A stretch of DNA of 64,000 nt from Nocardioides sp. WS12 (lineage in GTDB: Bacteria > Actinomycetota > Actinomycetes > Propionibacteriales > Nocardioidaceae). The notes beneath the pieces were generated by a model. The model was not told where the DNA came from. It did no database searches and was given only the letters and a program-made list of their open reading frames with translations. The stretch covers positions 3,286,001-3,350,000 of the forward strand of contig NZ_CP053928.1 in assembly GCF_014108865.1 (NCBI RefSeq), read 5' to 3'. Below, one piece after another: positions 24,728-32,583 of this stretch (positions are counted from its first letter, which is position 1; every line of letters starts with the position of its first letter). Position numbers and translations under genes: made by a program.

Positions 24728-26452
24728 ATGACGGGATCCCACTCAGCCGCCACGAGCGACGTCCTGCCGACCGAGGTCGACGTTGTCGTCGTAGGCGCCG
24801 GTGGCGCGGGCATGAGCGCAGCACTGCGCGCCGGCCGCCACGGCCTTGACACGATTCTCATCGAGAAGAGCGCCTACTTCGGTGGCTCCACGGCCCGCAG
24901 CGGCGGAGGTGTCTGGATTCCGGGCAACTACGCGCTCAAGGCCGCCGGGCAGGACGATCCCGATGACCTCGACAGGTCCAAGACCTACCTCGACTCGATC
25001 GTCGGAGACACCGTCCCGAAGATCCGCCGCGACACGTACATCGACCGCGGCCCCGAGGTCATGGACTTCATCAAGGAGCAGACCCCCGTCCGCTTCCGCT
25101 GGGTCCCGGAGTACGCCGACTACCTGCCCGAGCAGCCCGGAGGCCGCCCGCGCGGCCGCAGCGTCGAGCCGGTGCCCATGGACGCACGCTTCCTCGGCGA
25201 CGAACTCCGTCGCCTGCACCCGGCGTACACGAAGGCGCCCGCGAACCTGATCGTCACCCAGGCCGACTACCGCAAGATCAACCTCGGCCTGCGCTCGATC
25301 AAGGGTCCGCTCACGATGTTCCGGGTCATGCTGATGCGACTGCTGGCGATCGCCACCGGCAAGAAGATGTTCGCGATGGGCAACGCCATCGCGATCGGCC
25401 TGCGCAAGGGCCTCACCGACGCGGGCGTGCCCGTCGCCTACGAGACCGCGCTGCAGGACCTCCTGGTCGAGAACGGTCGCGTGGTCGGCGTCGTCGTCGA
25501 GGTCGCGACAGGATCGACCACCGAAAGGCGCGAGATCCGGGCCCGGCGCGGCGTGATCCTCGGCTCCGGCGGGTTCGAGCACAACCAGGAACTCCGTGAG
25601 AAGTTCCTCCCCCAGCCGACCACCACGGACTGGTCGACCGGAGCCAAGTCCAACACCGGTGGCGGCCTGTTGGCCGGCATGACCGCCGGCGCGGCCACCG
25701 ACCTGCTCGACGACGCCTGGTGGGGACCGACCATCCCGCTCCCGGGGCGCGCGTGGTTCTGCCTCGCCGAGCGCAACCTGCCCGGATCGATCATCGTGAA
25801 CTCCGCTGGCAAGCGGTACATGAACGAAGCACTCCCCTACGTCGAGGCCACGCACGAGATCTACAAGGGCGAGGCCACCGGCGTCCCGCACGTGCCGTCC
25901 TACATGGTCTTCGACCAGACCTACCGCAACCGGTACCTCTTCGCCGGTGTGCCCGGACGGCAGCCGTTCCCCGGCCGTTGGTACAAGGACAAGATCGTCG
26001 CTCGCGCCGACTCGCTCGCCGAACTGGCCGAACTGGTCGGCGTCCCGGCGGACACGCTGGGCTCAACCGTCGAGCGCTTCAACGGCTTCGCCCGCACCGG
26101 CGTCGACGAGGACTTCCACCGCGGCGAGAGCGCGTACGACAAGTACTACTCCGACCCGAAGGTGAAGCCGAACTGCTCACTCGCCCCGATCGAGAAGGGC
26201 CCGTTCTACGCGGTCAAGATCGTCCCGGGCGACCTCGGCACCAAGGGCGGTCTGGTCACCGACGAGCACGCCCGCGTGCTGCGTGAGGACGGCTCGGTCA
26301 TCGGTGGCCTGTACGCCGCCGGCAACGTCTCGTCTGCCGTCATGGGCAACACCTACCCGGGCCCGGGCGGCACCATCGGTCCCGCCCTCGTGTTCGGCTA
26401 TCTCGCCGTCGAAGACATCGTCTCGACAGACTCGACCATCGGGAGCGACTGA
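24728..26452 (+). CDS. kstD: 3-Ketosteroid-delta1-dehydrogenase
   Basis: This 574-residue flavoprotein has the FAD-binding GAGGAG at residues 23-28 after VDVVVV, a long substrate domain, and the C-terminal NTYPGPGGTIGP with Tyr543 and Gly547 matching the catalytic Tyr-Gly pair of KstD enzymes. KstD introduces the 1,2-double bond into ring A of 3-ketosteroids, a prerequisite for ring A aromatisation. It has almost no 5' leader and is followed after 1 nt by the MaoC-like gene. Confidence 0.94.
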   Translation: MTGSHSAATSDVLPTEVDVVVVGAGGAGMSAALRAGRHGLDTILIEKSAYFGGSTARSGGGVWIPGNYALKAAGQDDPDDLDRSKTYLDSIVGDTVPKIRRDTYIDRGPEVMDFIKEQTPVRFRWVPEYADYLPEQPGGRPRGRSVEPVPMDARFLGDELRRLHPAYTKAPANLIVTQADYRKINLGLRSIKGPLTMFRVMLMRLLAIATGKKMFAMGNAIAIGLRKGLTDAGVPVAYETALQDLLVENGRVVGVVVEVATGSTTERREIRARRGVILGSGGFEHNQELREKFLPQPTTTDWSTGAKSNTGGGLLAGMTAGAATDLLDDAWWGPTIPLPGRAWFCLAERNLPGSIIVNSAGKRYMNEALPYVEATHEIYKGEATGVPHVPSYMVFDQTYRNRYLFAGVPGRQPFPGRWYKDKIVARADSLAELAELVGVPADTLGSTVERFNGFARTGVDEDFHRGESAYDKYYSDPKVKPNCSLAPIEKGPFYAVKIVPGDLGTKGGLVTDEHARVLREDGSVIGGLYAAGNVSSAVMGNTYPGPGGTIGPALVFGYLAVEDIVSTDSTIGSD

Positions 26453-26453
26453 C

Positions 26454-27335
26454 ATGCCCATCGACCCGTCCGTCGCGATCGGAGCCGACCTCGGCGCCCG
26501 CACGTTCTCCTGGACCGAGTCCGACGTCCTGCTGTACCACCTCGGCATCGGCGCCGGCACCCGCGCGGGCGACAACCTCGCACCCGCTGCACTCCGCTAC
26601 ACACTCGACAACGCGGCGCTCCAGGTGCTGCCGTCGTTCGGCGTCGTCGCACCGACCTTCCACGAGACCGACCCGCCGCCGCTGGACCTCCCGGGGTGCG
26701 ACATCAACCTGGCCCAGGTCGTCCACGGCTCCCAGTCGATCTCCGTGTCCGGGCCGCTGCCGACCTCGGGTACGGCGACGATCCGCACCACGCTCACCGA
26801 CATCTGGGACAAGGGCAAGGCCGCAGTCATCTGGCAGGAGGCCGTTGCGACGTCCGACGCCGGTGAGGAACTGTGGCGCGTCCGCTCGTCGATCTTCGTC
26901 AAGGGCGAGGGTGGCTGGGGCGGCGACCGTGGCACGAGTGAGCCCGTCGTGGTGCCCGAGCGTGCACCCGACCACGTGTCGTCGTACACGGTGACACCGC
27001 AGCAGGCCCTGCTCTACCGCCTCTGCGGCGACCGCAACCCGCTGCACGCCGACCCGGACTTCGCGAAGGCGGCCGGATTCCCCGCACCGATCCTGCACGG
27101 CCTGTGCTCCTACGGCATCGTGCTGCGCGAGCTCACCGACGGCCTGCTCGGTGGCGACGCCGCCGCCGTGGCCGGCTTCACGGCCCGGTTCGCCGGCGTC
27201 GTGTTCCCCGGCGAGGCCATCAAGGTCACCGGTTGGCGCGAGGGCGACCGGATCGTCGCCACCGGTGCGATCGACGGCGGGGACCGCAACGGCTCCCCCG
27301 TGCTCGCTGACTGCGTGGTCGACACCACCGGTTGA
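26454..27335 (+). CDS. MaoC-like enoyl-CoA hydratase (Rv3538/Hsd4B type)
   Basis: The 293-residue protein has the double-hotdog layout of hydratase 2 enzymes, with the catalytic segment RLCGDRNPLHADPDFAKAAG (Asp/His) and ILHGLCSYGI in the C-terminal half. The gene following kstD in M. tuberculosis (Rv3538) has the same type and position, so a role in steroid side-chain or ring beta-oxidation is inferred. No ketosteroid-reductase domain is fused to it. Co-transcribed with kstD. Confidence 0.85.
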   Translation: MPIDPSVAIGADLGARTFSWTESDVLLYHLGIGAGTRAGDNLAPAALRYTLDNAALQVLPSFGVVAPTFHETDPPPLDLPGCDINLAQVVHGSQSISVSGPLPTSGTATIRTTLTDIWDKGKAAVIWQEAVATSDAGEELWRVRSSIFVKGEGGWGGDRGTSEPVVVPERAPDHVSSYTVTPQQALLYRLCGDRNPLHADPDFAKAAGFPAPILHGLCSYGIVLRELTDGLLGGDAAAVAGFTARFAGVVFPGEAIKVTGWREGDRIVATGAIDGGDRNGSPVLADCVVDTTG

Positions 27336-27376
27336 GTCGTACGGTGGGGACCTCATCCCCGTCGAGAGGTCTCCCC

Positions 27377-27820
27377 ATGCCGATTCGCACCGCACGCACC
27401 GCCTGGAACGGCGGACTCATGGATGGTTCCGGACAGGTCGAGCTGACCTCGTCCGGTGTCGGCACCTACGACGTGTCGTTCCCGAAGCGCGCCGCCGACG
27501 AGGCCGACGGTACGACGAGCCCCGAGGAACTCGTGGGCGCGGCCCACTCCGCGTGCTTCGCCATGTCGCTGTCGAAGGCGATCGCGGACGCCGGCGGCAC
27601 TCCGATCGCGCTGGACGTCACCGCCGACGTGACGCTCGGTCCCGACCCGGCCGGAGGCTTCCGGATCACCCTCATCAAGCTGACCGTCCGCGGTGAAGCT
27701 GAAGGTCTCGACAACGACGGCTTCGTCGCAGCAGCGGAGAAGGCGAAGGCCGGTTGCATCATCAGCAAGGCGCTCGCCGGCGTCGACAGCATCATCCTGG
27801 ACGCGGCGCTGGAGAGCTGA
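27377..27820 (+). CDS. OsmC/Ohr family protein
   Basis: The 147-residue protein has the OsmC pattern: PEELVGAAHSACFAMSLSK (first Cys, about residue 57) and AKAGCIISKAL (second Cys, about 125). OsmC/Ohr proteins reduce organic hydroperoxides through these cysteines. The ATG at 27377 follows a GAGAGG sequence. It converges with the MOSC gene, overlapping by 29 bp. Confidence 0.9.
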   Translation: MPIRTARTAWNGGLMDGSGQVELTSSGVGTYDVSFPKRAADEADGTTSPEELVGAAHSACFAMSLSKAIADAGGTPIALDVTADVTLGPDPAGGFRITLIKLTVRGEAEGLDNDGFVAAAEKAKAGCIISKALAGVDSIILDAALES

Positions 27821-28256
27821 CTCCGACGACAGCGTCCCCGACGCTGATCGTCCCGCCCTCGAGCACCCGGAACACGGTGCCGGCACGACGGCGCAGCGCC
27901 TCTTGGGCGCCGGCGCCGATCGTGTCGTCAAGCAGCTTGCACGGTGCGGCGACCCGTACGGCTTCCAGCAGTACGTCGCCGATCCTCAGCAGCGAGCCGG
28001 GGTCCCGCGGGATGATGCCGTGGCTGACGGTGAGGTTCCGTCGGGTCAGGTGCGAGGGCACCTCACGCCCGTAGACCGCGGCGGCCTCGTTGAGCGACTC
28101 CCGGCTCTGCACGGTGACGTGACGGTGCCGCGTGCCGTGGTACCGATCGCCCACGATGCCCTTGCCGGCCTCCACTTCGACGGTGGCCTTCGCCTGCATG
28201 GGCAGCCGCGTCGCCTTGGCGAGGTGGATGGACTCGACAACGGGCGGCAACTCCAC
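27792..28256 (-). CDS. MOSC domain protein
   Basis: VVESIHLAKATRLPMQ and GKGIVGDRYHG are the start of a MOSC (molybdenum-cofactor sulfurase C-terminal) domain; a conserved Cys follows in AAPCKLLDD. Single-domain MOSC proteins are thought to handle Moco or sulfur transfer. A longer frame from a TTG at 28292 exists, but the GTG at 28256 is preferred: a TAACCT hexamer (28269-28264 on the minus strand) lies 7 nt before it. The resulting protein has 154 residues. Confidence 0.82.
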   Translation of the reverse strand: MELPPVVESIHLAKATRLPMQAKATVEVEAGKGIVGDRYHGTRHRHVTVQSRESLNEAAAVYGREVPSHLTRRNLTVSHGIIPRDPGSLLRIGDVLLEAVRVAAPCKLLDDTIGAGAQEALRRRAGTVFRVLEGGTISVGDAVVGVSSPAPRPG

Positions 28257-28263
28257 GTCCCCG

Positions 28264-28273
28264 AGGTTAGGGT
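28264..28273. promoter_or_regulatory. Overlapping divergent -10 elements
   Basis: TAACCT on the minus strand (28269-28264) and TAGGGT on the plus strand (28268-28273) overlap by 2 bp. Each lies 7 nt before a start codon: GTG 28256 of the MOSC gene and ATG 28281 of a mini-ORF. The two promoters should exclude each other. Confidence 0.5.
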
Positions 28274-28280
28274 GCAGCCC

Positions 28281-28301
28281 ATGGCAGGACAAACGGAATG
28301 A
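28281..28301 (+). CDS. Possible leaderless mini-ORF (MAGQTE) before the 28298 gene
   Basis: ATG at 28281 lies 7 nt after the TAGGGT hexamer and encodes six residues, ending in TGA at 28299-28301. That stop overlaps the ATG of the membrane protein gene (28298) as ATGA. The arrangement repeats at 3888, 28925 and 48431. An AGGA within the mini-ORF could serve the downstream start. Confidence 0.4.
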   Translation: MAGQTE

Positions 28302-28915
28302 GTGACGTACTGGAAGTTCGGCTGCCAGCGCCCGCCGGCCAGGTGTCCGTGATGCGTCTCGTCGCCGTTGTGGTGGGCGCCGTCCTGTCGGTGAGCGTGG
28401 TGATCGCGCTCCTCACTCAGGACCTCGCCTCACTGGACCGCGTCGACGCGATCCTGCTCGCCGCAGCCGGTCTGCTGATCCTCGGCTGGGGCGTCGTCGG
28501 CCTGATCGGCAACAACGCGCGCCTCCGGTACGACGGCGTCCTCCGCCTCGACCCCGATGGCCTGGCCCTGCACACCGGGTCGGCCCGTGAGGGCGGGTGG
28601 GCGCACCTCGCCTGGCACGACCTGGAACGCGTCGAAGTGCACTGGTGGGAGATCGTGCCGCCGTTCGTCGAGGACCCGGAACACCTTCCTGTGCTGCGAT
28701 TCATCAGCCGCGACGACACGTACATCCAGGCCACCGGAGACCACGTGCAGTCACGCGCGCTGGCCGGAGCGTTCCAGGTGGAGCCCGCGTCGGCGGCCCT
28801 GATCGCTGTCCTCGGCTGTTCGTCGCAGGACGCACTGTGGCAACTCGGAGCATGGCTCGGCGAGCACCAGCACGAGGTCCCGGTCGAAATCGGCGCGCCG
28901 CCTGACCTCCCCTAG
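28298..28915 (+). CDS. Membrane protein with PH-like C-terminal domain, paralogue of 28942 gene
   Basis: The 205-residue protein has two transmembrane segments (about residues 18-40 and 50-70) and a C-terminal soluble domain beginning RYDGVLRLDPDGLALHTG, with LAWHDLERVEV, a bacterial PH-like beta pattern. The next gene has the same layout and similar motifs (LRLSDEGISVRHG, LAWTDLSAIVV), so the pair arose by tandem duplication. Function unknown. Confidence 0.75.
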   Translation: MSDVLEVRLPAPAGQVSVMRLVAVVVGAVLSVSVVIALLTQDLASLDRVDAILLAAAGLLILGWGVVGLIGNNARLRYDGVLRLDPDGLALHTGSAREGGWAHLAWHDLERVEVHWWEIVPPFVEDPEHLPVLRFISRDDTYIQATGDHVQSRALAGAFQVEPASAALIAVLGCSSQDALWQLGAWLGEHQHEVPVEIGAPPDLP

Positions 28916-28924
28916 GATTCCCGC

Positions 28925-28945
28925 ATGCAGGAGATCTCGGGATGA
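28925..28945 (+). CDS. Possible leaderless mini-ORF (MQEISG) before the 28942 gene
   Basis: TAGGAT (28913-28918) is followed after 6 nt by ATG CAG GAG ATC TCG GGA TGA; the stop overlaps the next ATG (28942) as ATGA. The second and third codons form CAGGAG, a Shine-Dalgarno-like site for the main gene. It mirrors the mini-ORF of the paralogous upstream gene in position and length although the peptides differ. Confidence 0.4.
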   Translation: MQEISG

Positions 28946-29565
28946 GTACGCCGTTGGAGATTCGCCGATTCGTCCCGCCCGCAGCTTGGCGGTTCTTCGC
29001 CATCGAGTGCGCCTTGGCGCTCGGCGGCGGACTTCTTCTGGTCAGCGCGCTGGTTGCCGCCAGCACGGGAGACATGACGAGATTCCAGCAGTTCAACGCG
29101 GTGATGTTCGGCGTCATCGGAGTCCAGTTGATGACGTTCGGGCTGCGTGGGCTGCTCCGCAATCCCGGACTGCTGAACCGGGAAGTGATTCTTCGGCTCA
29201 GCGACGAGGGCATCTCAGTGCGCCACGGACTCTTCGCGGACAAGGCCGGTTGGGGCCGTCTTGCCTGGACGGACCTCAGCGCCATCGTCGTACGAACGCG
29301 CACCCTCGGGCCGCCGCTCTTCGGGGCCGAGACCGAGAGGCCGGTCATGTTCTTCGTCGCCCGGGACGAGGCAGCCATCAAGGTCGACAGGATCACGTCG
29401 TACGACGCCACCAAGGCTCTCGTCCTGGGCATCAGCCCCGTGGCTGCGGTCCTCGCCATGATCGTGGCCACTCACGGCCCGGATCAGATTCGCTTGATCG
29501 AGGATTGGCTCACCAGGAACCGACCCGCTGTGCTGTTCCAGGCGGCCAGCAACCCCGTGCACTGA
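28942..29565 (+). CDS. Membrane protein with PH-like C-terminal domain, second paralogue
   Basis: This 207-residue protein has two hydrophobic segments (about residues 17-40 and 50-70), then a soluble domain like that of the preceding gene. The C-terminus RLIEDWLTRNRPAVLFQ parallels QLGAWLGEHQHEVPVE of the paralogue. It follows its paralogue by 26 nt and has its own predicted promoter. Role unknown. Confidence 0.75.
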   Translation: MSTPLEIRRFVPPAAWRFFAIECALALGGGLLLVSALVAASTGDMTRFQQFNAVMFGVIGVQLMTFGLRGLLRNPGLLNREVILRLSDEGISVRHGLFADKAGWGRLAWTDLSAIVVRTRTLGPPLFGAETERPVMFFVARDEAAIKVDRITSYDATKALVLGISPVAAVLAMIVATHGPDQIRLIEDWLTRNRPAVLFQAASNPVH

Positions 29566-29620
29566 GGGACGTCCCCATGACCCCGCCACCAGGCGGAGCC
29601 ACGGGTGCGCTCAAGGATCG

Positions 29621-29755
29621 TCAGCGACCCTTGCCCGGGGGAACGATCGACGACGTGCTCTTCGCATCGGCCTTGGCGTGCTTGTCCGCGCGCTTCTCCT
29701 TCAGAGACTTGCCCGCTTTCTTGGACAGGTTCTGACGGGGTGACTTGTCGGCCAT
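29621..29755 (-). CDS. Very small basic protein (44 aa)
   Basis: The ORF encodes MADKSPRQNLSKKAGKSLKE followed by more Lys-rich sequence and ends SIVPPGKGR. An ideal AAAGGAG Shine-Dalgarno site lies 6 nt before the ATG at 29755. Similar Lys-rich micro-proteins starting MADK-PR are familiar from other actinobacteria. Its charge suggests binding to nucleic acid or another acidic partner, which is inference only. Confidence 0.75.
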   Translation of the reverse strand: MADKSPRQNLSKKAGKSLKEKRADKHAKADAKSTSSIVPPGKGR

Positions 29756-29818
29756 GACTGCTCCTTTGAGTGGAAGCCTGAACGGCTTCCCCACCGACAG
29801 TACGCGTGGGGTGCGGAG

Positions 29819-30487
29819 CTACTTCGCCTGTACGGCGGCAGCCGCCTCGCGCAAGGACGCGATCATCTTGTCCGGGTCCTCGGCGGAATAGACCGCCGAG
29901 CCGGCGACGAACACGTCGGCCCCTGCTTCGGCGCAGCGCTCGATGGTCTCCAGGGAGACGCCACCGTCGACCTGCAGCCAGGTCTCGACGCCGTGCTTGT
30001 CCATCAGGGCGCGGGCCCGGCGAATCTTGGGCAGGCACATGTCGAGGAACTTCTGGCCGCCGAAGCCGGGCTCCACGGTCATGATCAGCAGCATGTCGAG
30101 CTCGGCGAGCATGTCCTCGTAGGGCTCGATCGGCGTGGCAGGCTTGAGGGCCATGCTCGCTCGGGCACCCGCCTTGCGGATCTCCCGCGCCAGTCGCACC
30201 GGAGCCTTGGCAGCCTCGACGTGGAAGGTGACCGAGCCACAACCGGCCTCCACATAGGCGAGGGCGTTGCGATCCGCGTCGTCGATCATCAGGTGCGCGT
30301 CCAGGGGCACCGAGCTGGCCCGGGCCAGCGCCTCGACCATCGTCGGACCGAAGGTCAGGTTCGGCACGAAGTGGTTGTCCATCACGTCGACATGCACCCA
30401 GTCGGCGCCGGGGATCCGTGCGACTTCCTCCCCGAGCTTCGCGAAGTCGGAGTTGAGGATCGACGGCGTGATCTGGATGTGGCCCAC
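29819..30487 (-). CDS. rpe: Ribulose-phosphate 3-epimerase
   Basis: This 222-residue TIM-barrel enzyme interconverts ribulose 5-phosphate and xylulose 5-phosphate. Motifs seen are [32 protein letters not shown] (metal His/Asp), [19 protein letters not shown] and LQVDGGVS. The GTG start at 30487 follows TAGACT by 8 nt. In many actinobacteria rpe adjoins rsmB; here rsmB lies some 20 kb away on the same strand. Confidence 0.95.
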   Translation of the reverse strand: MGHIQITPSILNSDFAKLGEEVARIPGADWVHVDVMDNHFVPNLTFGPTMVEALARASSVPLDAHLMIDDADRNALAYVEAGCGSVTFHVEAAKAPVRLAREIRKAGARASMALKPATPIEPYEDMLAELDMLLIMTVEPGFGGQKFLDMCLPKIRRARALMDKHGVETWLQVDGGVSLETIERCAEAGADVFVAGSAVYSAEDPDKMIASLREAAAAVQAK

Positions 30488-30600
30488 GATCGGCCAGTCT
30501 AGGGAGCCTGCGCACCGGCCGGGAAACTCGCGTACAACCCTTTGCGTGGCTCGCGCGTCCTAGGGACATGGAGCGGCAACATGAGCCTGGTGGAGGCGCG

Positions 30601-31131
30601 ATGACAGCGCGGCCCCGGAGGGGCGCGGCCGACCGCTCCGCGGACGAACGGGACGACGCCGCGTTCGCGGCCTTCGTCGCGGCCCGACTCCCCCACCTGC
30701 TCAAGCTCGGCCGGGCACTGACCGGCGACGACCAGCGCGGAGCAGACCTCGTGCAGGACGCCCTCGAACGCACGCTGCTCCGTTGGAAGCGGGTCGATGA
30801 CCCTGAGGCGTTCGTACGACGCGCGATGGTCAACCGCAGCGTGTCGGTCTGGCGCAAGGTACGCCGGGAACGCCCCTTGACCGACCGGGGCGATGGTGGA
30901 CCGTCCGCTGCGGACCGGCCCTTCGATCACGAACTCCTCGCCGCCGTACGACGGCTGCCACCGCGGCAGCGGGCCGTGATCGCGCTGCGGTACTACGAGG
31001 ACCTCACCGAGGCCCAGACCGCCGAAGTGCTCGGGTGCTCGGTCGGGACGGTCAAGAGCCAGGCCCACCGCGCGATGGCCGCGCTCCGTGTCCAGTTGCC
31101 CACCTTCGCCGACCGGGAGGAGTTGTCATGA
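30601..31131 (+). CDS. ECF RNA polymerase sigma factor (SigE family of actinobacteria)
   Basis: The 176-residue protein has sigma region 2 (DLVQDALERTLLRWKRVDDP) and region 4 (LPPRQRAVIALRYYEDLTEA followed by the helix-turn-helix VLGCSVGTVKSQAHRAM). The ATG at 30601 has a GGTGGAGG Shine-Dalgarno site and overlaps the stop of a short upstream ORF; an in-frame ATG at 30568 is less likely. It overlaps the next gene by 4 nt, so it is coupled to a membrane partner. Confidence 0.9.
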   Translation: MTARPRRGAADRSADERDDAAFAAFVAARLPHLLKLGRALTGDDQRGADLVQDALERTLLRWKRVDDPEAFVRRAMVNRSVSVWRKVRRERPLTDRGDGGPSAADRPFDHELLAAVRRLPPRQRAVIALRYYEDLTEAQTAEVLGCSVGTVKSQAHRAMAALRVQLPTFADREELS

Positions 31132-32312
31132 CCAGTCTTGAGGACGCGCTGCGTCAGACCTTCGGCGCGGTTGTCGACGGTGCCACCGACCGGATGCTCA
31201 CCGACGTACGACGCGGCGCCCGGCGGCGTCGTACGACGCGGACCACCCTGGGTGCCGTGGCGGCGTCGGCTCTCCTGGTCGGCGGCATCGCGTTCGGTGG
31301 CTCGCTGCTGTCCGACGACAGTTCGCGTCCGTCCCCGGCGCCGAAGCCGACGGAGACGGTCACCGACCCAGCTCCGGCAGACGCACTCGGCTCGGCTCTC
31401 GCGGTGGAGGCCGCAGGCGACATCCTCTACGTGACCGTCGACGAGGTGGCGTGCAGCTGCTCGGTCCTCTACACGCGCGGTGCGGACGAGTGGGCGGAGT
31501 TGCACCGGTTCCCCGTGCCCTTCGTGGATCGCCTGTCGTTCGCGCCGGATGCCGAGAACGGCTGGGCGGCCGCCGCGGGTCAGGTGTGGTCGACGCACGA
31601 CGCCGGCCAGACCTGGGGCCGTGTCGATCTCCCGCCGGAAGCACCCGAGGACATCGGCGACAGCTACGTCGTGGACTCGTCCGACACCCACGTCTGGATC
31701 GTCAACCTCGGTAGCGGCAGTCTCTGGCGCTCGCCTGTGGGAGCCGACGACTTCACCCGGTTCGACGTGCCCGACACCGACGGGATCCAGGACATCGCCG
31801 TCTTCGCGCACAGCGTGCTCGGCGAAGTCGTCGTGGTTGACCCCCGGCCGACCGGCGAAGGCAACACCACGTCCGTCCCTCGCATGAGTACCGACGGCGG
31901 CGACTCGTGGCGTGAGCTCCCCCGGCCGTGCTCAGGCGAGAACCGGATGCGTGCCAGTCGGGATTCGATCTACGTGGGGTGCCAAGGTGCGAGCGAACCG
32001 GAGGCCACCTTGTACCAGTTCTCTTCAACCGGAGGCGGACAGTTCGTCGGGTACAGCGGAGGCGGCGACCTGTCCGGTTTCACACCCCTGACGGACCATC
32101 TCGTCCTCTTCACCCTGCCCACGGACATCGAACAACCGGTACCGGGAAGACACGGCTTGATGACCCCGACAGGTGTCGTACCGAGTGACACCGGCCTGAC
32201 TGCCGACGCGTCGATCTGGGACGCCGCCCAGGTCGGCGACCGCCTCTACCTGGCCACGACCGAAGGGCTCCTCGAGTCGACCGACGATGGCCGGACGTGG
32301 CACCGGATCTGA
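31128..32312 (+). CDS. Sigma-factor-linked membrane protein with beta-propeller (BNR repeats)
   Basis: The N-terminal ~45 residues are cytoplasmic and Arg-rich (DVRRGARRRRTTRT), followed by one transmembrane helix (about 40-62), a Ser/Pro linker and an exported beta-propeller. Asp-box (BNR) motifs are STHDAGQTW, STDGGDSW and STDDGRTW. Coupled to the sigma gene (ATGA), it is placed like an anti-sigma factor or sensor, but no zinc-binding anti-sigma motif is visible. Role is inferred from context. Confidence 0.8.
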   Translation: MTSLEDALRQTFGAVVDGATDRMLTDVRRGARRRRTTRTTLGAVAASALLVGGIAFGGSLLSDDSSRPSPAPKPTETVTDPAPADALGSALAVEAAGDILYVTVDEVACSCSVLYTRGADEWAELHRFPVPFVDRLSFAPDAENGWAAAAGQVWSTHDAGQTWGRVDLPPEAPEDIGDSYVVDSSDTHVWIVNLGSGSLWRSPVGADDFTRFDVPDTDGIQDIAVFAHSVLGEVVVVDPRPTGEGNTTSVPRMSTDGGDSWRELPRPCSGENRMRASRDSIYVGCQGASEPEATLYQFSSTGGGQFVGYSGGGDLSGFTPLTDHLVLFTLPTDIEQPVPGRHGLMTPTGVVPSDTGLTADASIWDAAQVGDRLYLATTEGLLESTDDGRTWHRI

Positions 32313-32382
32313 ACTTCTCCGATCGGCCACGAAGAGACCGATGGGAAGCCTACGATCTCGTTATCGGCCCAAGGAGGCCCGC

Positions 32383-32583
32383 ATGATGATGAACAGTGAG
32401 GCCCGCAAGAGGGCCCAGGAACAGGCCAACGCCCAGCCGTTGGCTGCCGTCGCCCACCTCGCCGATGTCTGGGACGAGAAGGCCGACCACGAGGACGCAT
32501 GCGGCAACGGCTTCGCCGCTGCGGTCCTCCATGCGCAGGCGCGCGAACTACGCGCAGCGCTCTCGGAGCAACTCAGCGCCTGA
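32383..32583 (+). CDS. Small hypothetical protein (66 aa)
   Basis: MMMNSEARKRAQEQANAQPL opens a short helical protein containing HLADVWDEKADHEDACGNGF. A perfect AAGGAGG Shine-Dalgarno sequence (32371-32377) fixes the start among three consecutive ATG codons. It converges on kynU with an 11-bp overlap. No family recognised. Confidence 0.75.
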   Translation: MMMNSEARKRAQEQANAQPLAAVAHLADVWDEKADHEDACGNGFAAAVLHAQARELRAALSEQLSA

